DNA of 64,000 nucleotides from Pilatotrama ljubarskyi (Eukaryota > Basidiomycota > Agaricomycetes > Polyporales > Polyporaceae): the NCBI GenBank assembly GCA_022385805.1, contig MU277675.1, positions 652,344 to 716,343 on the forward strand, read 5' to 3'. The translations under genes were made by a program, and so were the position numbers. The notes beneath the pieces were generated by a model, which had not been told where the DNA came from, made no database searches, and worked only from the letters and a program-made list of their open reading frames with translations. This document shows, in pieces, positions 11,569 through 22,671 of this stretch (position 1 is its first letter; the number at the start of each line of letters is the position of its first letter).

Positions 11569-13717
11569 ATGGAGGCTTACAGTTCGTCTATCTCCGCTTA
11601 TGTGGTCCCACTGGTCATCTTGGTAATCGTCGTCGAGTACGTACGGTCAAGCTTGGACTGGAAAGCGCGTACACGGGGACTGCCACTACCACCTGGTCCT
11701 AAGCCCCTTCCAATCGTTGGAAATATGCTGCATTTGCCTAGGACCAAACCATGGACTGGCTTTAGGGACATGCGTGCAACATATGGTTAGTGGTACGCTT
11801 CTCCTACGAAGATCGCTTCAAATTTATGTGTATCCCGTAGGTGACATGGTATACCTACGGGTCCCTGGGCAGCCCTTGCTCGTCATCGGTGGTGCACACT
11901 TAGCTACCGAGTACCTCGAGAAGCATTCGACGAACTCGTCGGATAGGCCAACTAGCCCTGCGATCAAAATGTGGGTATTTACAGCCTAATATTCGATTGC
12001 ACTTGTACACTTGAACCCTGCGGCGCTCACTGGTATCACATTCTGCTATACTAGGTCGGGTCAAGACTTCAACTTTGGCTTCATGCCCTACGGGCCATGG
12101 TGGAGACGTCACCGCCGGGCATTTTGGCAGTACTTCCATCCGGCAACGGCTGTGCACTACCAGTCAATACAGCGGGCCTCGACTCACGGCTTTCTGATCA
12201 AGCTCCTTGAATCACCGGGACGCCTGAAGAACCATATCAGGTGGTGAGCCGGATCGGCATGTGTCGTTGCGCGCTGACATTTTCAACAATTTTTAGGTCG
12301 TTGACCGCCACTATGCTCAAGGTCCTATTTGACATTGACGCCGCAAGTGAGGACGACGCATACATCCGCATCGTGGAGACCGCTCTCTTGATTAACGCGC
12401 GAATCATGCCTGGTGGCTCTGCCGTTGAGATGTTCCCCTTCCTGCGTTACCTGCCGTCATGGTTCCCCGGCGCAGGCTTTCAGAATGCCTTCAAGCAATC
12501 CAGATTAGCGAACCAGCATATCAAGAATGCGCCTTTTGACAAGGCTAGGGAGTCCATAGTGAGTTCTGGTGCTTTTCGACTTATACGTATCGAGAAGAAA
12601 GCAATCATCACTTACATATAGCACGTGGCAGATACGAGGCGAAACGCGAACGTGTGTTGTTGCTGAAATGCTGGCAAGGTTGGAAATGGAGCCAACGCAA
12701 GATCCCGATGAAGCAGTCGAGATATATAAAAACGTTTGCGGCGTCGCTTTCGAGGGTAAGTCACAAAAATACTATATACACCCATCCCTTCCACTACTCA
12801 GCATCTAATCATTATCTCCCTGGCCGTGCAGCTGGAACCGATACGGTAAGCGTCATACTCGTCTATCTTGTTGTACGTCAATGCTCGACTACGACCCGTC
12901 CGCAGACGTTCGCGGCCGCTTACGCCGCCTTCGTCGCTCTGGCCCTCAATCCTGAAGTGCGGAAGAAAGCTCAAGCCGAGATCGACGCGGTCGTAGGTCC
13001 TGCCCGGCTCCCCGACTACAGTGATAGCGACGCGCTGGTCTACGCGAATGCCCTCGTCAAAGAAGTGCTGCGCTGGCATGTCGTCGTCCCTTTATCGATC
13101 GCACACCGGACCATCAGAGACGACGAGTTCAATGGGTACTTTATACCTGCGGGGACCTCTGTCATTCCCAATGTCTGGTACGTTCAATACCTTTTGTCTT
13201 GACCACATACCGCGTTGGAGGCAGCGAATATCGAAAACAGGGAAATGCTGCACGACCCCGAAGCTTACGACCACCCTGACGAGTTTCGTCCGGAGCGATT
13301 CATACGGGACGGGAGACTGGATCCAACTGTCCGGGATCCCACCTCGTTCATGTTCGGTTTTGGGAGGAGGTGGGTCTGCTCCCATCGCTACTTCCCGTCC
13401 CTCCTGACCTCGTCTCCGAAGGATCTGTCCTGGTCGACACTTCGCGAACGCCAGTCTATTCATCCTGATCGCATCTGTCCTGCAAGTCTTCGACGTCGAG
13501 CTCCAGACTGACGAGAATGGCCAACCGCTCCGTGCCGAGTATCAGCAGACTCATGGCCTCGTCTCGTGAGTTTCCTGCCACCTGGATGTGCTTACGACGA
13601 GTACTCGAGCTTCATACTCTCAGGTATCCTGAGGATTGCCCGCTCACCATAAAACCTCGCTCCGCTGAAGCCATCGCCCTGACCAGAAAAGCCCAGGGAG
13701 GACTCGCAGCCAAGTAA
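11569..13717 (+). CDS. Cytochrome P450 monooxygenase, copy 2
   Basis: Ten exons (11569-11785, 11841-11970, 12055-12243, 12297-12558, 12632-12755, 12832-12845, 12906-13177, 13241-13369, 13422-13565, 13624-13717) sum to 1575 nt, giving 524 residues. Every intron sits at the same codon as in copy 1, so the pair arose by tandem duplication. Features: N-terminal anchor, LPLPPGPKPLPIVGN hinge, WWRRHRRAFWQYF C-helix, AGTDT I-helix motif from a 14-nt exon, EVLR K-helix, RPERF, and FGFGRR-ICPGRHF haem loop with a canonical GT donor. Exon 5 uses an AG 10 nt downstream of the position homologous to copy 1; the upstream AG would break the frame. Substrate unknown; it presumably shares chemistry with its neighbour but may differ in specificity. 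Confidence 0.9.
12832..12845 (+). other. 14-nt micro-exon (I-helix oxygen-activation motif)
   Basis: CTGGAACCGATACG is bounded by an upstream CAG acceptor and a downstream GTAAGC donor. With flanking bases it encodes Ala-Gly-Thr-Asp-Thr, the I-helix motif of P450s. The same 14-nt exon occurs in copy 1 at 9701-9714. Confidence 0.8.
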
Positions 13718-14376
13718 CAGCGGCGAAGGCTCGTGAACTGGGCATTTCGTACAATCGCGGCATGATGGAGAGGTTTCCGTTAGCTATACGCGGTGACTCA
13801 GCTGTGAATGGTGCAAAAATTTCGTTGATGCACGCCCATTGCGATATATGCGACTCCGATTGATTCGATGGCATGGGCAGAAATGGGTGAGGGTTGCGCA
13901 GAGAGCCATACAGATGCAGTAGACAACACGAAAAGAAAATGCGGTATTGACGAGATATAGTTAGATCAGCAGGTGCCCAGTTCAGGATGACAAGAGCATC
14001 TCCGAGCGACAATATATACCGATGAGGGCCTGCACCCTATCTACATTTTGCGGAGTTTTAGTTAGTTCACTCTACCTCCGAGTCGAGTCTGAGGTCGTGG
14101 CGCTTTCTGCAAGGCCCATTGATCGTCAGCAAGCGTACTTGTAGGAGGGATGCAGCACGCTTACCGACTAGGCCCTACGAATTGGATGGTAGCCTCCTCG
14201 GCCTTCTTACTACTCTATCAGTCCCTCGCTCGTCAGACAAGCTGGCAAAGACGCCAACAGAAAAGCACCTACGTCGCCATCGTCATCACGATCCTCACCC
14301 TGCGAGCGCACAATGTCGAGTTCGATATTCATCGGCTCCGGCGCGCTCTGCAGCACCACGCGGAGTCAGCCACCTG
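13718..14376. other. Intergenic region, no gene recognised
   Basis: This lies between the tail-to-tail ends of P450 copy 2 and the DUF6534 gene. Short frames on both strands show no motif. Confidence 0.5.
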
Positions 14377-16478
14377 TCAGCCCTCATGGAACAGAGGACG
14401 CACCTTGGCGTCTGCATGGACGTTGAAGTGCACGCTATGCGACGTTTCTAAGGGACCGGCGCTCCCGCCAGAGCGGGACGTGTACGTGCCCGTGCGGCCA
14501 CTGCTGCCGCGTGCATGCTGGTTGACGCTCGATTCTTCGGGGACGCCGCGCCCGCGGTGAGTATTGCGGAAATTAAGCCTAACGGAGGGGCCCAGTGTGT
14601 CAGGAAAAAGGGAAACAGGATTTGGAGAAGACGTGGACGTACATTGATAGGATGCTGTTGATGTAGACTATGATGTGGGTAAGATCAGCTCAGTGCAAAC
14701 GACGAGAAGGATATACGCGTACTTTTGCTGCCGACCCAGTGGAACAGGATCCATACTTGCTGGTTCGGCATCGTCACGAGCTGATGGTCTGTGAGCAAAT
14801 GTCATCCAGTGGTGGTAGTATCGAAGGACTCACGGTGACGAGCGACGTCGTCTGGAAGATGCTACACGGAATGACGCCTTTCAGAACAGCGCTAAGAGCA
14901 CGACTGAAGTCTTTATCCTTACGCGAAGAATACCCCACGGTTGACCCCGTAGACGACAACTGTCTCATACCACCCTTCCGGCCTGATGAAGTGACGGTGA
15001 ATTATGAGTAAGGGCTAGGTAAGACTCAATGAGGCTCAACAGGACTCACGTAGTCATTTCAGGGTAGCGAGACGGGCGGAGGTACCAATGCATCAAGGTC
15101 GCGATGAGTATGTCGGCCGCGACGGACAAACCCCAGCATATGCCTTTGGTCAGCTAGAAAAGTAGGTCTCAAACTTTTGGCCGCTCTAAGGGAGGCCAAA
15201 ATGATCGCACCTTGACGCTCTTGGAGACTACTTGTGCAAAGAGTGACTGGTTTGTCCTGTCATTGCGTCAGTCGCGCATAGACGGCGACTCAGTAGGATT
15301 CAGCTCACATTTGCGCGGCGCTCGCTTCAGTTCGTCGAGTAAGCAGCTAGAACAGGCGCGGAGCCAAGCAAGACTCACCAAGGTCGAACGCTAGAGGAAG
15401 AGAACAACCACATATCCGCTTAAGTACTGGCTCACTCTGCCATTCGTGCGGCACTCACCAAATGCGCCCATCGCTAAGATCACCTGTTGAGCAGTCATCA
15501 GTGCGAGACCAGTAAACAGCTATTATGTACGCACAATGAGCAGCGGTATCAACGGCCGCCTACCGCTAACTGTAAAATCGGTCAACATATGCGCATATGT
15601 GCACAAATGACGTTAACAATCACCGGTCCAGATACGGAAAGCATAGTAGCTGAACGCATGTTAGCGTACTGCCGGACACTGCTGAGCTTCGATGGACTCA
15701 CCATTGTACGACGAGAGCGAGAAAAACCTTGAGACAAAACGTTAGCGAGCGTTGTTTCCTTTTCACAGTTTCGAACGGACCGAAAGCGCTTCTTCAGCCT
15801 GAGCAGGAATCAGATACGAGGATAAGCGTATAGTGGGGCCACCTACGATGAACGTTCTGTAGCACCGGCTGTCAGCTCGTGGTCAAAGATCTGGTGAGAT
15901 TTAGTCCTTACCTTGTTGTCATGAGTTGTGAGAAGGGTATCATGAAGTCCGTGATCAAGTAGCGGTATATGCTGGGCGGACATGAGCGCGCCGGCTATGT
16001 TCTGGCGCATGTATACGTACGTATGCGACACTACGAGTCGCATGAGTCATTGTGGGATGGAAACGGTGTCGGATCACTCACAGAGAGTCGTTACTGCTGT
16101 ATCCACAGCCCTGCAGGATTAATCCATGTTCAGCACCGTTAAGTCCTTCGGAGTGATAGACGCGCATACCATAGTAGGCCAACCTGGAATGACAGATCGC
16201 GTCAGTGCATATTCGCCTCGACGCAGCAGCAGATGGACTCACGATGTATTTGGTTGCCTTCTGGTCCGCAGGGAACCGTGTATAGTATATGTATGTTTCT
16301 GACGCGGATCAGCCGCGTGCCCCCTCACGCCTCATATGCAGCTACACTCACGAAAGAAAGTGAGCCCATAGAGAGTCACGGTAAAGATAAAGCCGATCAA
16401 CAGCACTCCGAAGGTCGCTGTGAGCTCAGACGTGGGTGTCACAGGTGGTACCAGAGGGACGCTGACGTTCGAGCTCAT
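14377..16478 (-). CDS. DUF6534-type multipass membrane protein
   Basis: The model starts at ATG 16478 with MSSNVSVPLVPP and a first span (TFGVLLIGFIFTVTLYGLTFF). QTYIYYTRFPADQKATKYI follows (16298-16243), then VGLLWAVDTAVTTL, IYRYLITDFMIPFSQLMTT (about 15980-15920), LALVVQ plus YYAFRIWT, LFTGLALMTAQQVILAMGAF, LTKGICWGLSVAADILIATL (about 15160-15080), ETVVVYGVNRGVFFA and IYINSILSM. These match the order in the DUF6534 family of agaricomycete seven-span proteins, whose function is unknown. The tail is a hydrophilic Ser/Gly/Arg-rich stretch (RGSSGRTGTYTSRSGGSAG). It has at least ten short exons. The frames of the exons either side of about 15990-16080 do not join with any GT-AG pair I could find, so a small error or mutation is possible there. 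Divergent from CDC123. Confidence 0.7.
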
Positions 16479-16773
16479 CGTGTGCGGTGAATGACGAGGG
16501 CGTCGCTATGAGGGCAGGTGGTGGTGAGGAAGCAGGCAGGGCAACATTTCCCGGGTGCGCGAGGCAGCTGTAAGAGGGCAGGGCGGAAGGCGGGTGTGTG
16601 AATGGGAACATGGCGAACGACGTCGCTTCAGACTCCGGCCCTGCCGTCTCACTTTGGGCATTCCGCACAGAACCCCTAACCCTAGGCTCAGTCTACACTA
16701 ACCCCGATCAGGCAAGATCTGCTTCCGTCGCCGACCACCCACTACCATCTCTAACTTGTCAGTACTCCTCGCC
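16479..16773. promoter_or_regulatory. Divergent promoter, DUF6534 gene / CDC123, with telomere-like motif
   Basis: The two ATGs are 295 bp apart. At 16673-16684 the segment carries CCCCTAACCCTA, about two units of the TTAGGG-type repeat, comparable to the telo-box of some growth-related fungal and plant promoters. No TATA box was seen. Confidence 0.5.
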
Positions 16774-18861
16774 ATGCCCGCTCCTGTGAATACGCCGCCT
16801 CTCTTCCCGATACACTCGCCGGAATCTCTGCTTGCCTTCCAGTTCTCGTCGTGGTATCCTCGATTTTCTGGACAGAGCATCAAATCCACCGTCATCCGGC
16901 CTCTCTCCGCCGATTTCCGCGAGTATTTGGATTCGGACGGCGTATTCGTGCCAGAAGGCGCGGAAAACCTGTCAGTATGTCGCGGGTAGCCCTCTTGGCA
17001 TTCTGATTGACACCGACATTTGCGTGCCAACAGGCCCGCCGAGACCACTCTATCCGACGATGAGGATGCTGAACAGGAAGAGGACGATGGCGACGAGCTT
17101 GCAAGGTTCGCGTTCCCGGAGCTGGATGCAAGAATCCGAGAAGTCATAGCGGATTATGGTGCCGTGTTTCCCAAGCTCAACTTCTCGTCTCCAAGAGTGA
17201 GTATAACGGGCTATGCTTTCCCTCCCTGTCTTGAGGGCATGTCTACGGGTGCCCTTGACAGCCGCGCTATATCAGCTCGTCGGAGGGGCCCCGTTTGGGA
17301 CCATCTTTCGAGCGTCGCAAATAGGCCCGCACGACAAACATCCCCACATTCCCCATGTTCCATGGCCTTACGACGCTTTACCAGACTCTGGAATCGGTGC
17401 ACTTTTGTCGTGCCGGCTTTCCCGGACATTTGGGGCGTGTCGGCTGACGTCAGGCACCCCTCGTTCGCGAGCATGTCAGCGGCGTTCTATGAGACCAAGT
17501 ACGCCGAGAATGGCCCAATGTCAGGATGATGCAGCGCGCACTAGGATTGCCTGAGCGTGGACGGGTTCACGAGCGCGGAGTTTTGCCGCTGGTCTATACT
17601 GCTCCACATATGCTCGCGGTGCAAGGATCCAGTTCGGGATGTAACACCGCGTCTCCAGGCGTTGTTGGGAATCCGGACGTAACTCGGTGGGCCCTCGCGG
17701 TCTAAATCCGGGATCCAGGGATGTAACCCTCTGAGAATCCTCGAAGGTTCTGCTGCTCCCGACATTCACTACGTTCATACCGCGTAATTCACAACCATTC
17801 ACGATACTGTCCGCTGTGGCGGCAGTCACCAGGGACAGGAATGACAATGAGCTGACGTGGATCAGCGCCGCTCACCGTTCTGTGTAGGATGCGGCATGGA
17901 TGCTTCCAGCATCGTCTCCACTCAAGTGCACATCCCCCGCAGACGTCTACCTCCTTCTGAAATCCTCCGACTTCGTGCAACACGACCTGAACCCCGAGCT
18001 CGTGTTCGACGGATGCGAACCGGCACATACGGCCGACGACCCTTCTAGTCCCTACGATCTCGAGCTTGTCCTTCGAAAGTGGTACCCCGTCGACCGCGCG
18101 AGAGAACTCCGGTGTTTTGTGCGACAAGAAAACCTCATCGGTGGGTCCGCCGGCAGCATCCACGTTCGCTCACACCCTAACGGAGAACGCTACAGGTATA
18201 TCCCAGCGCGACCCGAACTACTACGACTTCTGGAACGAGCCGCAGACGCAGGAAAAGGTCGTCAACGCGGTCACCGACTTCTGGGAGAAGCACATCAAAG
18301 GCAAGTGGGAACAGACCCAAGGCGACTGTACGTCCTCTCTTCTTTTCGCGCGCATTCTAGCCGCGCGTCTGGATCTTGGATACTGACCGGCGCACCTTCG
18401 CACACGTCCTTGTCCCCTTACACGCGCATCTCGCACTTCACACTTCCTTCATGCGAACGCCGCATCCCGGCGCGTTTCCCACCGGAACAGACACCTTCGA
18501 CTTCCTGCTCACGCGTGATCTCTCACGCGGACACATCGTCGACTTCAACCCGTACCTCCCGCGCACGGACCCGCTCCTCTTCACGTACGAGGAGCTGCAC
18601 GACCGCTTGCTCGCGCGCACGGGTCCCCACGCAGACGTCGCAGAGTCGCGGCTGCCGGAGTTGCGCGTGGTGGACTCTCCGGCGCATCCGGCGGCGGTGC
18701 GTAACGCGCCAGTGCACCAACACAATATGGTGCCGATCGAGGCGCTCGCGATGAGCAGTGGGCGGAATGTGAGCGAGTTCGCGAACGTCTGGCAGGAGGA
18801 GATCCGGAAGAGCATGGCGGAGCAGCGCGAGCACAGTGAGGAGGAGGATGTGGGCGCCTAG
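16774..18861 (+). CDS. CDC123: Cell division cycle protein 123 (D123 family), eIF2 assembly factor
   Basis: CDC123 is an ATP-grasp-like chaperone that joins the alpha and gamma subunits of translation initiation factor eIF2. Visible hallmarks are FSSWYPRF and IKSTVIRPL at the N-terminus, an acidic linker, FPELDARIREVI with GAVFPKLNFSSPR, then DAAWMLP and LKCTSPADVYLLLKSSDF (17888-17980). RELRCFVRQENLIGISQRD and YYDFW follow, then the C-terminal TFDFLLTRDLSRGHIVDFNPY (about 18490-18560). The acidic C-terminus ends EEEDVG. Six exons join in frame; the start at 16774 gives the usual MPAPVNTPPLFP opening. The intron at 17197-17887 is 691 nt, more than ten times its neighbours, exactly between SSPR and DAAW. 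The gene ends 110 bp from the convergent nuclease gene. Confidence 0.93.
17197..17887 (+). other. Unusually long intron in CDC123
   Basis: The donor GTGAGT follows the codons for SSPR and the acceptor TGTGTAG precedes DAAWM, so the protein is contiguous without it. Other introns in this window are mostly 45-70 nt. The interior has frames that look partly coding (for example around 17400-17520) but no family I recognise and no clear terminal repeats. A captured gene fragment or decayed element is possible. Confidence 0.65.
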
Positions 18862-18971
18862 AAGCCCCAACGCAGTTGAAGAGTCGCCTTGTTGAGGTTT
18901 GTTTGAATGTATCATAGACATGGTCCACGCCCGAGCATATTGTACAGTTGTAACGTCATTCGGCTCACCCG

Positions 18972-21275
18972 TCAGCACACCCTCACTTGCGCGACGCTCG
19001 GGTCATGGTCGCTCGCCCGTGCGCTCACCGACGGCGCCCAATTATTCACATGCACATGCTCGACCTTCACGCCCCGGCCCACGATGGCGTCCGAGACGAA
19101 CAGATGGTCGAGCTGCTCGCTGTTCTGGTCGAACAGGTACGTGTAGCGCTCGATGAGCTCCACGCCCGCCGCCTCGTCGGCCTCGGTGAGCAGCCCTGCG
19201 AAGGGCGCGAAGACGGCGCGCGTCTGGACGTATTCGTTGCAGTCCCCGCCGACGATAACGTTTGCGTTGGGATCGAGCGCAAGCAGAGACTTGACGAAGG
19301 TCTATGTATGCGCGCCGGGGTCAATTCAGTTCCACTTCCTGCAACAGATAGGGGCACTCACAGCGATGGTCTGCACCTGGCTGATACGCTGCTCAACCCC
19401 GCCGTTTACAGGCGGCCGGGCGTCGCCTTGGGTGGACGAGCCGTCGAGCTTCGCGGTAAGGTGCAGGTTGATGGTGAAGAAGCGCGCGCCGGAAGAGGTC
19501 TCCCAGGCCGCGACCAGCGGCTTGCGGCTCGCGTCCCACGCGGCGTTGGTCGGGTCGATGCGGCCGGGATTGAAACTACAGGAAACGAATGGTCAGAGCA
19601 TGTCACAGGCGGGGAGGCAAGATACAGGAGGTACGTGAGGGTGACTTTGCCGTCGGACCCGATGATGGACTCGGTTGCGTCGAGAGCACCTCCGGCAGGT
19701 GAGCCGGGAACGAGACTCAGCTTCGTTGCGTTGTACCTACGCCATCCACATAATATGAGCATGCTCACGCACAACACTCCTCCGAAACGGAACAACTGAC
19801 AAGTACGCCGTGCGGATGTTGCCTCCCGGCTCACCACCGTCCTGGTCGTTCTCAGGAGCGATCTCCAGCGAAGCGTACGTCTTGGTCGTGTTCGCCGCGG
19901 TCGCGATGGCCGTAGCGAGCTTCGCGAGGGTGACGTTCGCGCTCACGGTGCCGTCGTCCGTCGACCCGGAGTTATCCTGTATCTCCTGCAGGAAGACGAT
20001 GTCGGGCCCGTTAAGGAAGTTCGCAATGTGATTCGCGACGGTAGGCAGGTGCGCCGTACGGGGCGCGAGATTCTCGACCTGTTTTCGTCAGGAGTCAGGA
20101 AAAGGTCAGAAGGCTGGGTCGTTCAGAGGGGGCCGGATGAAGTGACATACGTTATAGTCTCCGATGGTGAGCGTACAAGCGTCCTTGCTGGGCTTGATGG
20201 TCGACGGCGGGATGTCGGGATCGGGAGTCGAGACAACAGTCGGCGCTGTCAAAGGCAGGATGTAGTAGGAGCCAAATCTGCGCAGCGTTATTGGTCAACA
20301 CGACCAATGCGATCATATCTCCAGTGCAACTTACTGGTAGGCAATGATGCCAGTGATGTCCGAGAAGGTCTTGCCGAGCGAGACAGATGGATTCTTTGTG
20401 CCGTCGAGCGGAGAGCCGACAATGACGACCTCGGGATTCGCATCCGGCGGTCCATCTCCTATAAAGCGCGTTCAAGTCATTATATGCTCTTCTCGTCGAA
20501 GCCTGGCCGCGATGTGCCCCACCAATTGTCCGGATAGTCAGACCGCCCCGGTGGTTCTTCCCCGTAACAGTCCAATCACCATGCACCCAAAACTCTCCAA
20601 AGTCGTTCTCGAAGTCGAGCGCGACCGGTTGGGGCACCGTCACAAGCTGGCCCTCGAGGCTGGCCCAGAAATCCATCCCGAAGTCATCCGGTTGTAGGGT
20701 TGCATTCACTGCGTCCACCAAACTCTGATTGTTCGGCACCGAGAGCCATCCATCAGGGCCGGCATCGAGTGCGCTTAGCCTCAGCCGAGGAGGGCTGCGG
20801 TCGCGTCCGAGGACGAGCGGAGCGACGGTGTGGTTGGAAGAGAGAATGATGATGTTCTTCGGGGAGTCGATCTCGGTCGCGAAGAGGTTGTTCGGGGATC
20901 CGCTCGAGCCGAACTCGGACACGACTCCGGAGAGGGAGACGAGGTCCCCGACCGAGACTGATCCAAGTACCGTCTTGGAGGTAGAAAAGATGCTTAGGCC
21001 GTTGGAGACACGAGCATCTTCCACGGGAGGGCCCTGAATCCAAAAGCCGGACGATGACTGAAATGCAGGGTGTGGTCAGACAATTGCTGCACGCAGTCAA
21101 CTGGTGTGGACGGACGTACCTTTGCGGTAACCACGCCTGTGAGGTTGTTCACGGCCTGCCCTCTTAGTGGGGAAAGGAATGCAGGGCCCTGTATGTCAGT
21201 CACGCTCACTGCGCGGGTCAGCACCGTGTGCAGCGTCAGTGCTACCGCGACCTTGATCCAACTTCGGTCGAACAT
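18972..21275 (-). CDS. Secreted endonuclease/exonuclease/phosphatase-family nuclease
   Basis: The product begins with a signal peptide (MFDRSWIKVAVALTLHTVLT). An OB-like region follows (GFWIQGPP, VSVGDLVSLSGVVSEF, NLFATEI, about 21045-20870), an arrangement known from bacterial ExeM/YhcR-type extracellular nucleases. The EEP domain then shows its catalytic motifs in order: GPDIVFLQEIQDNSG (metal-binding Glu, about 20010-19970), FFTINLHLTAK (about 19470), VIVGGDCNEY (about 19255), HLFVSDAIVGRG and a final SDHDP (about 19000). All expected catalytic residues are present. Several Asn-X-Ser/Thr sites fit a secreted glycoprotein. There are at least seven exons. A role in extracellular DNA or phosphate scavenging is an inference. 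A TTTAAAA motif lies about 55 bp upstream. Confidence 0.85.
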
Positions 21276-21923
21276 GATGGTGGTTCTGGTCAGAGCGAAG
21301 CACCTCGATGGTGTTCATGGCGGGCAGATCTTTTAAAGGCCTAGTGGAGACACTTTAGGCACTGATGAGAACGTGCGTGTCACCGGCGAGAAGATAGCTG
21401 CACAATGCCCATGTGGACACCGCCCATCGCAGGCTGCCGCCTTTCGTCGGGCATTCGCACGCACCGTCAAATGCTCCAGAGATCCGCATGGTACCTCAAA
21501 GGGAGCATCGCGCTCAACAAGGACAACAGAGGACGTGCGCAGTCCTACTTGTTGACTCAGGGAGGAGCTAACTTGCACTGCACTGCTACGGCAGTCCGGC
21601 CGTCCCATCCTGGTACTGGACTGTCTCAGAGCAGAAAGCAGGTCCGGATCCAGCCCCGGCCAAAAGGATTAGACCCTGGGAAGTCATCTCCGAAAAACAA
21701 GGCGAGGGAGCGTCGTGCCGCTCCCATTCGTAGAGGTTTCTCACCGTGGGTGTGGATGAACGTGGGGGTGCTGAACAACCTCGGCCGATTCAAAGGCAGG
21801 CGCGGGAGGGCGCCCACAAGTCTCGATCGATCGAACGTTCAAAGCGACCTCCGCCATACCACTCGTCCTCGAACCTCTTATACTGCGCTATACAGCACAT
21901 CAACGGACAGCTGGAGGAACACA
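21276..21923. promoter_or_regulatory. Divergent promoter region, secreted nuclease / DUF952 gene
   Basis: The region between the two ATGs is 648 bp. A TTTAAAA motif on the minus strand at 21331-21337 is well placed for the nuclease gene. On the plus strand weak TATA-like sequence (CTTATACTGCGCTATAC) lies near 21877-21893. A long plus-strand frame runs through into the DUF952 gene but lacks any domain before 21924. Confidence 0.45.
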
Positions 21924-22349
21924 ATGAGCTCTACTACATCAGGACCGACTTACCCTCTACCGCGCTATGTGTACAAGATCTTGCCCTCGCCCCCACCTAG
22001 CCCGATCCCTGAAGAGCTCCCTCTGAGCGACCTTGACCGCAGAGACGGCTTCATCCACCTCTCCACCGCAGCACAGGTGCCCTTCACTGCATCGCTGTTC
22101 TTCGACCACCACACGTCACTATCGCTGCTCAAGGTCGACGCGCGCAAGACACTCGAACAGGGCGGTGTCTATCGTTGGGTCGAGAACCTGCCTGGATGTC
22201 CGCACCTGTACGCCTCGCGCGACGGCGAATGGATCAACTTGGGAAGTGTAAACGTGCTGGACTGCAAGGAGGTCAGGCGTGATGAGGAACAGGATTGGAA
22301 GGAGGTCTTCAAGAGGCTCAGCGATGAGGGGTGGCTGGTCGATGAGTAG
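21924..22349 (+). CDS. DUF952 domain protein
   Basis: A single exon encodes 141 residues. The features of the DUF952 family are visible: a short strand VYKILP at the start, DRRDGFIHLSTAAQV (the conserved D-GFIHLS motif, about residues 39-50), a helix-rich middle with LLKVD, then YRWVENLPGCPHLYASRD and a C-terminal basic/acidic helix (RRDEEQDWKEVFKRL). DUF952 proteins are small cytosolic alpha/beta proteins of unknown biochemical role, found in bacteria and fungi. The reading frame is open upstream to 21405, but that part has no family similarity and the ATG at 21924 begins the domain correctly. Confidence 0.88.
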   Translation: MSSTTSGPTYPLPRYVYKILPSPPPSPIPEELPLSDLDRRDGFIHLSTAAQVPFTASLFFDHHTSLSLLKVDARKTLEQGGVYRWVENLPGCPHLYASRDGEWINLGSVNVLDCKEVRRDEEQDWKEVFKRLSDEGWLVDE

Positions 22350-22579
22350 GCGGAGTCCTAGGCCTGCTGTGAGTGCCGAAGATGAGAGCCTCGAAGAAAA
22401 CTGAAGCTGCCTCCAGATCCGTGCCGATGATGGAGAAGAGGAGAAGATGTAAGACATGTACAATACTCTAGATCATGATGCATGATGTCTCTGTCGATGC
22501 GGCTGTGTTACAGAGCATGAAGTAGCCGGTGGATATCTAGTCCAGGACTCGGATCTCTGGGGGTCGAGGGCATGGTGGC

Positions 22580-22584
22580 AAAAA
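22580..22584 (-). terminator. RNA polymerase III terminator of tRNA-Asp
   Basis: A TTTTT run on the minus strand begins five bases after the end of the tRNA-Asp gene, as expected for Pol III termination. Confidence 0.75.
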
Positions 22585-22588
22585 GCAA

Positions 22589-22671
22589 CTCTCTGTCGGG
22601 GAGTCGAACCCCGCTTTCGCGCGGTCATTACACATGACAGGCGCGTGTACTAACCGATATACTAACAGAGA
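22589..22671 (-). tRNA. tRNA-Asp (GUC) with an 11-nt intron
   Basis: The minus strand folds as a cloverleaf. The acceptor stem TCTCTGT pairs with ACAGAGA and the discriminator is G. The D arm is GTAT-loop-GTAC, the T arm CGGGG-TTCGACT-CCCCG. The anticodon stem CGCGC pairs with GCGCG once an 11-nt intron (TGTGTAATGAC) after position 37 is removed, restoring the loop CTGTCAC with anticodon GTC. The A box (TTAGTATATCGG) and B box (GGTTCGACTCC) are intact. Mature length is 72 nt before CCA addition. A TATATA stretch about 24 bp upstream may help place TFIIIB. Confidence 0.93.

Noticed and set aside
8453..13717. A secondary-metabolite gene cluster around the two P450 genes
   Set aside because: No backbone synthase, terpene cyclase, transporter or regulator lies nearby; neighbours are housekeeping genes.
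21405..21923. N-terminal extension of the DUF952 protein
   Set aside because: The frame is open but has no family similarity, and the ATG at 21924 starts the domain at the usual place.
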